Part shown: one piece after another, positions 1 through 7,588 of the stretch | Position numbering within the stretch: position 1 is the first letter of the stretch | How the letters are laid out: each line of letters opens with the position of its first letter | NCBI GenBank assembly: GCA_016285245.1 | Contig: JAEEQH010000007.1 | Coordinates: 1 to 64,000 of the forward strand | Direction: 5' to 3' | DNA length: 64,000 bases | Origin: Prevotella sp. | GTDB taxonomy: Bacteria > Bacteroidota > Bacteroidia > Bacteroidales > Bacteroidaceae | Notes under the pieces: generated by a model | Databases searched by the model: none | The model's input: only the letters and a program-made list of their open reading frames with translations | Told to the model about the DNA's origin: nothing | Translations under genes and position numbers: made by a program

Positions 1-26
1 ATCTAACACCATGAAAAATTACAACT

Positions 27-530
27 ATGGTAGAACTGAACGTTTATCAGAACAACAACCAGACTTCTGAGTTTTACAAGAAGTGGTACGCACGCGCCTC
101 GTACAAGGAGCAGATTGACCTGAACGGACTGGCCAAGCTGCTGAAGACGCACAACACGAACTGGTCGGAAGGTGCCCTCGTGGGTATCCTGAAGGACATG
201 GTCAAGGAGATCCGCGAGCAGACGCTCAACGGCAACACCGTGAAGATCGACGACCTGGCGATTTTCAAGTGCTCGGTGGAGGGACAGCCCGTGAACACGC
301 TGTACGACGTCCAGAACGACATCGTCATCAAGGCTGTCATCGGTCCCAAGACCGCCCGCGACCCGAAGACCGGTCTGATGAAGCCCACGGGCAACGCAGT
401 GAAGAACATCAAGCTCCTGGCGCAGGCCACCGGCGAGTACACGCGCGCCGAACTGAACAAGGACGCGGTACTGGGATGGACGGACCTGGCGCAGCAGATG
501 ATCGACGACGCCAAGCAGCCCGAGCCGTAA
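27..530 (+). CDS. HU-like DNA-binding protein (HU/HIG family)
   Basis: A 167-residue protein of the Bacteroidetes HU-like type. Residues 1-125 fit the HU fold extended by an N-terminal segment (begins MVELNVYQNNN), with the helix pair around LNGLAKLLKTHNTNWSEGA and the strand region around VKIDDLAIFKCSVEG. The C-terminal 40 residues are a polar tail. It probably binds and bends DNA as a dimer, but the specific targets cannot be read from sequence. The ATG at 27 is preceded by only 26 bases in the window. The same leader and first 19 codons occur inverted at 63421-63504, where an intact promoter is visible. A hairpin terminator follows directly. Family assignment is fairly secure; the cellular role is inferred. 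Confidence 0.85.
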   Translation: MVELNVYQNNNQTSEFYKKWYARASYKEQIDLNGLAKLLKTHNTNWSEGALVGILKDMVKEIREQTLNGNTVKIDDLAIFKCSVEGQPVNTLYDVQNDIVIKAVIGPKTARDPKTGLMKPTGNAVKNIKLLAQATGEYTRAELNKDAVLGWTDLAQQMIDDAKQPEP

Positions 531-531
531 A

Positions 532-559
532 CAATGCACAATTCACAATGCACAATTAC
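532..559. repeat. Heptamer tandem array, 4 units
   Basis: Four 7-bp units alternate between words close to CAATGCA and CAATTCA. The array begins one base after the HU stop codon and runs directly into the terminator hairpin. Confidence 0.85.
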
Positions 560-596
560 CTCACGACGGGAGTGGTTCCTGCCGTGAGGTTTTTTC
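559..596 (+). terminator. Rho-independent terminator of the HU gene
   Basis: Stem CCTCACG (559-565) pairs with CGTGAGG (583-589) and is followed by six T. It ends HU transcription before the MFS promoter. Confidence 0.8.
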
Positions 597-633
597 GCTG
601 GTCTCAATAATTATTAAATAAGGTGGGGTATTG

Positions 634-664
634 TTGTGATTATGAAAAAGAATGCTTAACTTTG
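634..664 (+). promoter_or_regulatory. Bacteroidetes-type promoter for the MFS gene
   Basis: The -7 element TAACTTTG is at 657-664, with TTG at 634-636 near the expected -33 distance. The start codon at 716 leaves a leader of about 45 bases. Confidence 0.6.
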
Positions 665-715
665 CGGCATCAAACGAACAATAGTGTAAAGGGCGAAGTT
701 TGCAGGTAAAGAGAC

Positions 716-1702
716 ATGAGTAAGAGCTGTGTCAAGATGCTGGTTTTGTGTTCCGTACTGCATTTGTTGGTCGACGGACTGTGCGTGTGCTGTCTCTATC
801 TGATGGCATCGACGCTGCCAGTGTCGCATCTCGTGGGCATCTTCCTCACCTATAACGTATTGGCATTCCTGACACAGCCGTTGACGGGATTATGGGCAGA
901 CAGCATGGAGCGCAGACACTGGATGCTGCTGGCATCGGTCCTTTTGCTGACGCTGGGCGTCCTGGCAACGTCGATGGTTATCAACTTCGGACAGTCTGCC
1001 GTTGGGGTGATGACGGTGGCCGTGCTGCTGGGAATGGGCAACTCGCTGTTCCATGTGTGGGGAGGCAAACAGGTGGCCGTGACGACAGGCAACGATATGC
1101 GTGCCCTTGGCACTTTCGTGTCGACGGGTGCCTTTGGCCTGGCTCTGGGCATTGTCTTCTTTTCGTGGTCTCTGCTCTACGCGGCTTTGCTTGCCATCTG
1201 CGTGCTGTCTATGGCTTATGCGCATCTGGATGTCAAAGCGGGCGAGACGGAACTCACGAACAGTCTAGCTGAGCGGCGGAAGCAAATGCTTCACTCTTCA
1301 CGCTTCACTCTTCACTTTCAAGTGTTCTTCCTGCTGTTGCTGATGCTGGCGGTCATGCTGCGCTCTCTTGTTGGCGAATCGTTCACGGGCGGGCTGTCGA
1401 AGACCAGCGGCTTGGTGCTTCTGTTGGGGTTCCTCTCGATGCTGGGGAAGATGGCTGGCGGCTGGATGGCTCGCCGCATGGGCATCGTCCCAATGCTGGT
1501 GCTGGTGGTGCTTCTGGCGGCAGTCTGTTTCGTGTTCAGAGGTCAGGGGCTGGTGATACTTCTCGTGGGGCTGTTTGCCGTCAACTGCACGATGCCCGTC
1601 ACCCTCTATCTGGCCAATGTGTTGCTGCCCAAGCGCGAAGGGCTGGCCTTCGGACTGCTGGCCGCCGCGCTTATTCCCGGTTATCTCTTAGCTGTCCTTT
1701 AG
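716..1702 (+). CDS. MFS-type transporter
   Basis: A 328-residue polytopic membrane protein with about ten hydrophobic segments in two halves. The loop motif GLWADSMERRHW after the second segment resembles the MFS motif A (G-x-x-x-D-x-x-x-R). The substrate is not recognisable. The central loop (residues about 180-205) carries the peptide MLHSSRFTLHF, encoded by a four-unit 7-bp repeat array at 1289-1316. It therefore looks like an in-frame insertion in the cytoplasmic loop between the two halves. At 328 residues it is shorter than the usual 380-450, mostly at the C-terminus. The next gene starts 3 bases after the stop and is probably co-transcribed. The family call is likely; the function is unassigned. 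Confidence 0.75.
   Translation: MSKSCVKMLVLCSVLHLLVDGLCVCCLYLMASTLPVSHLVGIFLTYNVLAFLTQPLTGLWADSMERRHWMLLASVLLLTLGVLATSMVINFGQSAVGVMTVAVLLGMGNSLFHVWGGKQVAVTTGNDMRALGTFVSTGAFGLALGIVFFSWSLLYAALLAICVLSMAYAHLDVKAGETELTNSLAERRKQMLHSSRFTLHFQVFFLLLLMLAVMLRSLVGESFTGGLSKTSGLVLLLGFLSMLGKMAGGWMARRMGIVPMLVLVVLLAAVCFVFRGQGLVILLVGLFAVNCTMPVTLYLANVLLPKREGLAFGLLAAALIPGYLLAVL
1289..1316. repeat. Heptamer array inside the MFS gene
   Basis: Four 7-bp units of the word CTTCACT (one unit reads CTTCACG). It lies in frame within the central loop of the transporter and is read as LHSSRFTLHF. Confidence 0.85.
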
Positions 1703-1705
1703 CCT

Positions 1706-2050
1706 ATGATTGTAGTACCGACGCTGTTGCTTGCCCTCGTTCCGACGATTCTGATAGAACTCGTGGTGCTGCTCCTTCTGGGAGAACGGCGCGGGCTGGT
1801 GCTGGGCTCGTCGGTCGTCATCAACACGCTCACCAACATCCCCCTGAACCTTTACGTCATCTACAACGACAGCAGCCTGACGACCATCGTCCTGGCCGAG
1901 TTGCTGGTAGTTGTCGTCGAAGCCCTGTGGTATTACCTCTTCCTCCGCGTCCTGTCGCGCGCCTTCATCTATAGTATCCTGTGCAATGCCATCAGTTTCC
2001 TGACGGGGCTGTTGGTACAACTACTCATCGTGTATTTTCAACATAACTAG
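1706..2050 (+). CDS. Small polytopic membrane protein, unknown function
   Basis: A 114-residue, very hydrophobic protein with about four membrane segments (near residues 2-25, 33-52, 58-80 and 85-110). I do not recognise a family. It starts three bases after the MFS stop codon, so the two are probably one transcript and may act together in the inner membrane. Start codon ATG at 1706. No catalytic motif is visible. Confidence 0.65.
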   Translation: MIVVPTLLLALVPTILIELVVLLLLGERRGLVLGSSVVINTLTNIPLNLYVIYNDSSLTTIVLAELLVVVVEALWYYLFLRVLSRAFIYSILCNAISFLTGLLVQLLIVYFQHN

Positions 2051-2079
2051 TTATAAACCCAATAAAAAACGATTGTATT

Positions 2080-2364
2080 ATGACTCTATTAGACATTATC
2101 GTAGATCCGCATTATCCTGACACTTTCCACCGGGTTCCCAAACCCGTTGTCCCTGACACCGTCCTCCCTGCCGACACGACGGACACCGTTGCTACGGCGG
2201 CCGACATGATTGGCGGTGGCCAGCAGTTTGCTGACGTCGCCCCGCGGCCTTCAGGCATTCTGGAGATGGCCAGTAATGAATTCTTCTGGGCGCTTATCGT
2301 CGTTCTGGTTGCCCTGACCCTGTGCTTCTATTTCGTCAAGAAATACCGGAAGACAAACGCTTAG
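2080..2364 (+). CDS. Small protein with one C-terminal membrane segment
   Basis: A 94-residue protein. Residues 1-65 are proline/threonine/aspartate-rich and polar. Residues about 69-88 (FFWALIVVLVALTLCFYFV) form a single membrane helix followed by the basic end KKYRKTNA, so the long N-terminal part probably lies outside the cytoplasm. No family is recognised. It lies 29 bases after the preceding membrane gene in the same direction and may belong to that transcript. Confidence 0.6.
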   Translation: MTLLDIIVDPHYPDTFHRVPKPVVPDTVLPADTTDTVATAADMIGGGQQFADVAPRPSGILEMASNEFFWALIVVLVALTLCFYFVKKYRKTNA

Positions 2365-2410
2365 TACGGCTTTGCCAAACCCGCGAGGAGGCTCTCTGAT
2401 AACGTAACGG

Positions 2411-3481
2411 ATGAAGAAAACTGAGGTGACCGTAAACGCTGGTCGTCAGGTGCAGTATGAGCTGTTGCGCATCCTGGCGATGCTTGGCGTGGTGATGAAC
2501 CATGTGTTCAACTACGGCCTGCACATCTACGATGATTTCAGCGTCGATGTGTCCAGCTGGCAGGGTGGGGCGGTATGGAGCGTGCTGGAGCTGATGAAGC
2601 TGATGGCCCTTCCCAGCGTCAACTGCTACATCCTCATCACCGGCTACTTCCTGGCAGACAGGCACGAGTTTCGGCTGAAAGGCATCTGGCGGGTGTGGAG
2701 CACGACGTGGTTCTATGCCGTGGGCATCTACCTGTTGGCCATTGCCCTTGGTGTCGAATCGTTTGAGTGGCATGAGCTGCTGAGGCACGCCACGCCGCTG
2801 CTGTCAAACTCCTACTGGTTCGTCACCTCCTATGTCATTCTCCTGCTTCTGGCACCCCTCATCGCCTGGTGCCTGCAACGACTGTCCAAGCGTCAGTATC
2901 AGGCGGCGCTGTTGGTGGGCGCCGTCGTCTGCTTCCAGCCCTTCCTGGGTCATGTCCTGATGGACAGGCAGCAGGTTCTGCTCTTCGTCTATCTGTTTAT
3001 GATTGGCGGCTATATCCGTCGCTACTACAATCCGTTGTCCCGTGCCGTCTATCCGGCGCTGGCGTGTGTCGTCGTCCTGGTGCTGATGTTTGCCTATACC
3101 CTGTATAAGAACGAACCAGCCGCCAGTCAGCACTTCAAGATCTTTGCAATGGAGTATCATGGGCTGGTGCTGCCGCTGTCAGTCGCCATCTTCCTTTGGA
3201 CGATACATTGGCGCTTCAACCATGAAGCCGCCCGTCGGGCCATCATGCTGGTGGCACCCCTTTCTTTCGCCGTTTACATCATCCACACCCAGTCGGTCGT
3301 CGACACATGGCTGTGGGACAGCGTCTCTCCGTGGTTTGGCGGTATGTCCGCCCCATGGCTCCCGTTGGCTTGTGTCGCTGTCACCCTCGCGGTGTTCGTC
3401 CTTTGTATAGCGATGGAATATGTCAGAAAACGGTTCGCTCATCAACTTTTTTCGAAACTTCCTTTGCCCTTTAGAGAATAA
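2411..3481 (+). CDS. Acyltransferase family 3 membrane protein
   Basis: A 356-residue integral membrane protein. The N-terminal YELLRILAMLGVVMNHVFNYG matches the start of acyltransferase family 3 (OafA/WecH type), including the R and H used in acyl transfer. About ten membrane segments follow. Such enzymes O-acetylate or O-succinylate sugars of surface polysaccharide or peptidoglycan, with the active site in the membrane. The substrate is unknown. The C-terminal coding region carries the -33 element of the next gene's promoter. The length is normal for the family. Confidence 0.85.
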   Translation: MKKTEVTVNAGRQVQYELLRILAMLGVVMNHVFNYGLHIYDDFSVDVSSWQGGAVWSVLELMKLMALPSVNCYILITGYFLADRHEFRLKGIWRVWSTTWFYAVGIYLLAIALGVESFEWHELLRHATPLLSNSYWFVTSYVILLLLAPLIAWCLQRLSKRQYQAALLVGAVVCFQPFLGHVLMDRQQVLLFVYLFMIGGYIRRYYNPLSRAVYPALACVVVLVLMFAYTLYKNEPAASQHFKIFAMEYHGLVLPLSVAIFLWTIHWRFNHEAARRAIMLVAPLSFAVYIIHTQSVVDTWLWDSVSPWFGGMSAPWLPLACVAVTLAVFVLCIAMEYVRKRFAHQLFSKLPLPFRE

Positions 3482-3493
3482 TTCGTATATTTG
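3463..3493 (+). promoter_or_regulatory. Promoter of the exported flavodoxin gene
   Basis: A textbook Bacteroidetes promoter. TTTG at 3463-3466, a 19-base spacer, then TATATTTG at 3486-3493. The -33 box lies inside the 3' end of the acyltransferase gene. Confidence 0.8.
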
Positions 3494-3575
3494 CCCCCCA
3501 ATAAATCAGGAGTGGCAAAAAACTTTTGCAACACATTCGAAGACATAGTAATCTTAATCATCAATCAAAACGACA

Positions 3576-4376
3576 ATGAAAAAAATCCTATTATCAATGG
3601 CTGCTATGGCAGTATTTGCAAGCGTTTCGGCACAGAAGATGCTGGTGCTCTACTATTCAGAGACGGGAACGACGAAGACCGTGGCCGAGGAGATACAGAA
3701 GCAGACTGGTGCCGACATCGAGGCCATCGCCTGCGAGAAGCCCTATTCCGGCAACTTCCAGGAGACCATGCAGCGCGGCCAGCGTGAGATGCAGAGCGGC
3801 GAGTATCCTGCATTGAAAGCGCTGACGAAGAAGGTGTCCGACTACGACGTCATCTTCCTGGGCTATCCCATCTGGTTCGGCACCTATGCCAACCCCATCG
3901 TGACGTTGCTCAAGCAGCAGGACTTTGCCGGCAAGACCGTTGTGCCGTTCTGCACCTTTGGCAGCGGTGGCCTGAACACGTCGAGCGATGCCCTTGTCAA
4001 GGCCCTGCCCAAGGCCAAGATAGCCCAGGGTTATGGCGTGCGTACGGCCCGCGTGGCTGCTGCCGCCAAGGAGCTCGACCGCTTCCTGAAGGAGAACGGC
4101 TATAAGAGAGGTAAGGTGGAGAAGCTGGCCGACTTCTCGGCTCAGCAGGCCGTGACCGATGCCGAGAAAGCCATCTTCGACGCCGCCTGCTCCAGCTATC
4201 AGTTCCCCTTGGGTACCCCTCAGACCGTTGGCAAGCGTCAGACACCCGACGGTACTGAATACAAGTTCATGGTGAAGAGCCGCGGCATGGGCGGTGAGGA
4301 GTCAACCTCCGTCATATACGTCGTAGTCGACAAAGCCGAGGGTTCAAAGCCCGAGTTCACCCAGGTGGTGAGGTAA
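3576..4376 (+). CDS. Exported flavodoxin-domain protein
   Basis: A 266-residue protein. Residues 1-19 form a signal peptide (MKKILLSMAAMAVFASVSA). A flavodoxin fold follows from about residue 21 (MLVLYYSETGTTKTVAEEI), with the FMN-phosphate loop S-x-T-G-T-T and the downstream segment YDVIFLGYPIWFGTYANP that stacks on the flavin. Residues about 180-266 form an extra C-terminal region not found in plain flavodoxins. Known flavodoxins are mostly cytoplasmic electron carriers, so a secreted or periplasmic form is unusual. It could be an electron carrier or quinone/nitro reductase partner outside the membrane. It has its own promoter. Confidence 0.8.
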   Translation: MKKILLSMAAMAVFASVSAQKMLVLYYSETGTTKTVAEEIQKQTGADIEAIACEKPYSGNFQETMQRGQREMQSGEYPALKALTKKVSDYDVIFLGYPIWFGTYANPIVTLLKQQDFAGKTVVPFCTFGSGGLNTSSDALVKALPKAKIAQGYGVRTARVAAAAKELDRFLKENGYKRGKVEKLADFSAQQAVTDAEKAIFDAACSSYQFPLGTPQTVGKRQTPDGTEYKFMVKSRGMGGEESTSVIYVVVDKAEGSKPEFTQVVR

Positions 4377-4436
4377 GAAGTCGTCGGTGAAAGGCGTTTT
4401 TTTACCGATAATGGTCGCTATTACACAAAAAAAGTG

Positions 4437-4444
4437 TAACTTTG
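4437..4444 (+). promoter_or_regulatory. -7 element of the rnpB promoter
   Basis: TAACTTTG ends seven bases before the first base of the RNase P RNA 5' helix. No convincing TTTG is seen at -33. Confidence 0.6.
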
Positions 4445-4450
4445 CACGCT

Positions 4451-4827
4451 GAAAGCAGTGTCCCGGTCTGCCGCTGGTGTCTTCGTGGCACGAGAGGAAA
4501 GTCCGGGCAGCACAGGACACCCCACTTGCGAAAGTACAAGCAGTCGGCGACGGCTGGATATGGGAGAAGAGAATGACCGCCTTGAAAAAGGTAAGGGTGA
4601 GAAGGTGGTGTAAGAGACCACCAGGCGGCTGGCGACAGTCGTGCTGTTCCATCTGGGGGCTGCAAGTTCATGTAAACCATCCGTCCGAGGGTTGTCCGCC
4701 CGAGGGCCGCAAGGCACACGGTGGAGGGTAGAATGCTTCAGCCGCGGGGTGACTCGCGGAGTAGATAAATGGCAGACAGCGGCGCCTGGCGCCGTGACAG
4801 AACCCGGCTTATAGGGACAGTGCTTTC
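4451..4827 (+). ncRNA. rnpB: RNase P RNA component
   Basis: Bacterial RNase P RNA, about 377 bases. The 5' end (GAAAGCAGTGTCCC, 4451-4464) pairs almost perfectly with the 3' end (GGGACAGTGCTTTC, 4814-4827) to form helix P1. Conserved core blocks are present: GAGGAAAGTCCGGGC near 4494-4508 and the 3' core CAGAACCCGGCTTAT near 4799-4812. It cuts the 5' leader from tRNA precursors together with RnpA. A run of T directly after P1 would make P1 double as the terminator stem. The family is certain; the exact ends are inferred from P1. Confidence 0.95.
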
Positions 4828-4835
4828 GTTTTTTC

Positions 4836-4952
4836 AAGCCTCCCCAAGCCCCTCCCAAGGAGGGGATGTTAAATACTGAAGCGATGAGTCAGAATAACGA
4901 CACAAGGAATGTAACCAAACACCCCCTCCTTCGGAGGGGCTTGGGGAGGCTT
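4836..4952. repeat. 35-bp inverted repeat of a hairpin element around the YihY start
   Basis: Left arm 4836-4870 and right arm 4918-4952 match in 33 of 35 positions in inverted orientation. Each arm begins with AAGCCTCCCCAAGCCCCTCC and itself folds (CCCCTCC with GGAGGGG). The right arm is read in frame as HPLLRRGLGRL in the following protein. Both candidate start codons of that gene (4866, 4884) lie in or between the arms. Confidence 0.85.
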
Positions 4953-5858
4953 TACAAGACACTTTCGCTGACCATTAAGTTCTTTACGGCAGAGCGAGTG
5001 ATGGCCAAGGCATCGGCCCTGACCTACAACACGCTGTTGGCCATCGTCCCCATCATGGCGGTGGTGTTTGCCATTGCCCGCGGCTTCGGCTACAACAAGT
5101 ATATTGAGGTGTGGTTCCGCGACCTGCTGTCGTCGCAGCCACAGGCGGCGGATATTATCATCGGATGGGTGAACAGCTACCTGGTACACACCAAGAGCGG
5201 CATCTTCCTCGGCATCGGCCTGCTGTTCATGCTCTACACCGTGTTGATGCTGGTCAGCAACGTCGAGCAGTCGTTCAACGAGATTTGGCGCGTAGCCAAT
5301 GGACGGAGCATCTACCGCTCGTTTGCCAACTACCTGGCAGCCTTCTTCCTGTTTCCCATCTTCATCATCATCACCACTGGTCTGTCGATACTGATTACGA
5401 CGGCGGCCAGTACGATGCCCGATGTGCTGATGCTCAGCTCCGTGCTTCGGAAGCTGCTCGACCTGATTCCCTACCTGCTGATGTCTGCTTTCTTCATCGG
5501 CCTGTATGTGACGATGCCCAACACCCATGTGGACTGGCGCTGCGCCATCGTGCCGGGCATCATTGCCGGTACGGCTATGCAGTGGCTACAGCTGTTCTAC
5601 GTCCATTCACAGATATGGGTGACGGGCTACAACGCCATCTACGGCTCGTTTGCCGCGCTGCCGCTGTTCATGCTGTGGGTACAGATCTCGTGGACCATCT
5701 GTCTCTTTGGCGCCGAGCTGACGTTCACGAACCAGCACCTGAAGCGTATGGGCTTCAATCTGGAGGAGCCAGACTTCCATCCCCTGGTCGAGATTGATGA
5801 GGAAGACGTCAACGAAGGAGCTGTCAAGGTTTATGCGGACGGGATTGATGAACTGTAA
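4866..5858 (+). CDS. YihY/BrkB family inner-membrane protein
   Basis: A 330-residue membrane protein of the YihY/virulence factor BrkB family (formerly mis-named RNase BN). Six membrane segments lie between residues about 60 and 285. The family segment ALTYNTLLAIVPIMAVVFAIA and the end YGSFAALPLFMLWVQISWTICLFGAEL are clear. Its molecular function is not established. The N-terminus before residue 30 is unusual because it is encoded by a repeat arm (HPLLRRGLGRL). The start could be ATG 4866 or ATG 4884, since both lie within the inverted repeat region. A lipoprotein gene follows after 30 bases. Confidence 0.85.
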   Translation: MLNTEAMSQNNDTRNVTKHPLLRRGLGRLYKTLSLTIKFFTAERVMAKASALTYNTLLAIVPIMAVVFAIARGFGYNKYIEVWFRDLLSSQPQAADIIIGWVNSYLVHTKSGIFLGIGLLFMLYTVLMLVSNVEQSFNEIWRVANGRSIYRSFANYLAAFFLFPIFIIITTGLSILITTAASTMPDVLMLSSVLRKLLDLIPYLLMSAFFIGLYVTMPNTHVDWRCAIVPGIIAGTAMQWLQLFYVHSQIWVTGYNAIYGSFAALPLFMLWVQISWTICLFGAELTFTNQHLKRMGFNLEEPDFHPLVEIDEEDVNEGAVKVYADGIDEL

Positions 5859-5888
5859 GACGGTGGGAAAACAACGAAATATACGATT

Positions 5889-6521
5889 ATGAAGAAGAAC
5901 AACATAAAAACTATCCTGACAATCAGCGCCGCCATCGTCTTGATGACGGCCTGTAACAACAACAACCAGCAAGTTCCTGCCGACCTCCAGCATAAGCTGG
6001 ACAGCATCAGGGCCCTGGAACAGTTGGAGCTGTTACGTGCGCAAGGTATCAATTTGGATGAGAACGCCAGCCCCATGCAGCAGTTCTACGACACTCTCGC
6101 CATCCAGCCGCTGCCCCTGAGATTCTCGGCCGACTACGTCAGCGAGCTGCCCAACTACCAGACGGTGCCGCTGTCTCTGGCACAGCTGATGAACTTCGAG
6201 GGACGGCTCTCGTCGAAGGCCATCGCCCTGCCTGAGACCACCAGTCTGCGACTGATGATTCTCGCTGCCGATGGGGGCGACAACCAGTATACACTATGGC
6301 TCTATTCACTAGGCCCAGACTTTTTCCCTGTTGACAAGCTTTGTCTCTACACCCCGACGAAACAAGTATGCAAAGACGGCGAGCCGCTGATGACAGAGTT
6401 CTCCATCACCAGCGACTACGAGATCTTCCTGACGACGGTGACGGCAGACCATAAAACAGAACGTCAACGGCTCTTCACCGTTGACGAGTTGCTGCATTTC
6501 AAAGAGTGGAAGCAGGAATAG
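5889..6521 (+). CDS. Lipoprotein, unknown function
   Basis: A 210-residue protein with a lipoprotein signal peptide: basic n-region MKKNNIKT, hydrophobic core and lipobox LMTAC with cysteine at about residue 22, followed by an Asn-rich linker. It should be processed by signal peptidase II and anchored in the outer or inner membrane. I recognise no domain. It sits 30 bases after the YihY gene and may share its transcript. Its stop codon abuts the stop of the convergent gene, with no base between them. Confidence 0.75.
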   Translation: MKKNNIKTILTISAAIVLMTACNNNNQQVPADLQHKLDSIRALEQLELLRAQGINLDENASPMQQFYDTLAIQPLPLRFSADYVSELPNYQTVPLSLAQLMNFEGRLSSKAIALPETTSLRLMILAADGGDNQYTLWLYSLGPDFFPVDKLCLYTPTKQVCKDGEPLMTEFSITSDYEIFLTTVTADHKTERQRLFTVDELLHFKEWKQE

Positions 6522-6962
6522 TCAGTCTTTCATCAGGTCTTTCAGGAAATCGTCGAGCTCGCTGTCAAGACCTGCCATCAGCTCCGGGCTGATGATGACC
6601 GTCTCATCGTCGGCTACGTACAGCTCACCCTTGTTCTCACGGTCGTCGTCTTCAAGCACAAAGGCATAGGGCTTCAGTATCGACAGGTTGTCGACAAGGT
6701 CGCGATGACGCTCCAGGCACTTGTGTAGCGTGACACTAATGGACTGATAAAAATCGTCGTCCTTGTTGTCTATCCATTGTTCTATGACGCAACGGGTAAT
6801 CTCGTTGTCGTCATCGTCGAACGCCATCAGTTCGCCCGTCTCCTGGGTGACGCGGAGGTGGATGTCCGTCAGCGGGGCTGTGTCCTCCGTGGGCGGAAAC
6901 TTCTCGGCTATCTTACGGATAGTCCTGTCCAGCATTTGTTGAGTCTGTTCTGTAGCTTTCAT
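6522..6962 (-). CDS. Conserved acidic protein, unknown function
   Basis: A 146-residue acidic soluble protein with no signal peptide or membrane segment. It ends in a strongly acidic helix (SELDDFLKDLMKD) and contains FDDDDNEITRCVIEQWIDNKDDDFY. I do not recognise a domain. It reads towards the lipoprotein gene and diverges from rseC, from which it is separated by an AT-rich promoter region. ATG at 6962 is the only good start. Confidence 0.65.
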   Translation of the reverse strand: MKATEQTQQMLDRTIRKIAEKFPPTEDTAPLTDIHLRVTQETGELMAFDDDDNEITRCVIEQWIDNKDDDFYQSISVTLHKCLERHRDLVDNLSILKPYAFVLEDDDRENKGELYVADDETVIISPELMAGLDSELDDFLKDLMKD

Positions 6963-7056
6963 TGTCGTTGATATGATTTCTGCCTACAAAAGTATAAAAA
7001 AGAATTGTATCTGCAAACGATTACGGATATTTTTCTAAAATATTTTGTTTTTTCGC

Positions 7057-7086
7057 TTGTAAATTGACAGGATTGTTGTACCTTTG
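7057..7086 (+). promoter_or_regulatory. Promoter of the rseC-rnf operon
   Basis: TTG at 7057-7059, 19-base spacer, TACCTTTG at 7079-7086. It decides the rseC start: an in-frame start at 7064 would lie inside the promoter, so the ATG at 7115 is used. Confidence 0.75.
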
Positions 7087-7114
7087 CAATTGCAAAGCGG
7101 AGTTGACAAAACTA

Positions 7115-7540
7115 ATGAATAACGATATACGCCATTCTGGAATTATTGAGAGCATCAGCGACAACAGAGTCAAGGTGCGCATCCTCCAGACGTCGGCCTG
7201 TGCCGGCTGTAAGGTGGCTGGCAACTGTCACGCTGCCGAGGCGAAAGAGAAAATTGTCGAAGTAGACACAAACGGTACGGAACAGCCCTTTAAGCTTGGC
7301 GACCAGGTAACGGTTCTTGCAGGACGCGACGTTGTGACTTACGCATTGAGAATAGCCGTCATCATCCCCCTGCTGTTACTCATCCTGACGCTCGTCGTCA
7401 TGCTGCAGTTGACAGGTAACGAGGCGCTTTCCGGACTAGTGTCGATAGCCGTCCTTATACCTTATTATATATATGTATGGCTGATGCGGAGACGAATCAA
7501 ACAGAAAGTGACCTTCAGACTGGCAGAAGCTGAAGAATGA
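7115..7540 (+). CDS. rseC: RseC/MucC family, SoxR-reducing system protein
   Basis: A 141-residue protein of the RseC/MucC family. The N-terminal domain has the cysteine cluster CAGCKVAGNC (residues about 27-36), and two membrane helices lie at about 88-108 and 112-132. In proteobacteria RseC works with the Rsx/Rnf complex in keeping SoxR reduced. In Bacteroidetes the gene regularly leads the rnf operon, as here, 48 bases before rnfB. It may help assemble or donate electrons to the Rnf complex, but the exact role is unproven. The start at 7115 is chosen because the promoter ends at 7086. Confidence 0.88.
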   Translation: MNNDIRHSGIIESISDNRVKVRILQTSACAGCKVAGNCHAAEAKEKIVEVDTNGTEQPFKLGDQVTVLAGRDVVTYALRIAVIIPLLLLILTLVVMLQLTGNEALSGLVSIAVLIPYYIYVWLMRRRIKQKVTFRLAEAEE

Positions 7541-7588
7541 GACGATAAAGGAGCAGACAAACTACAATAACAATAAACAAATACATTT

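Noticed and set aside
4477..4731. ORFs within 4450-4830
   Set aside because: The region is the RNase P RNA, with conserved core and P1 pairing.
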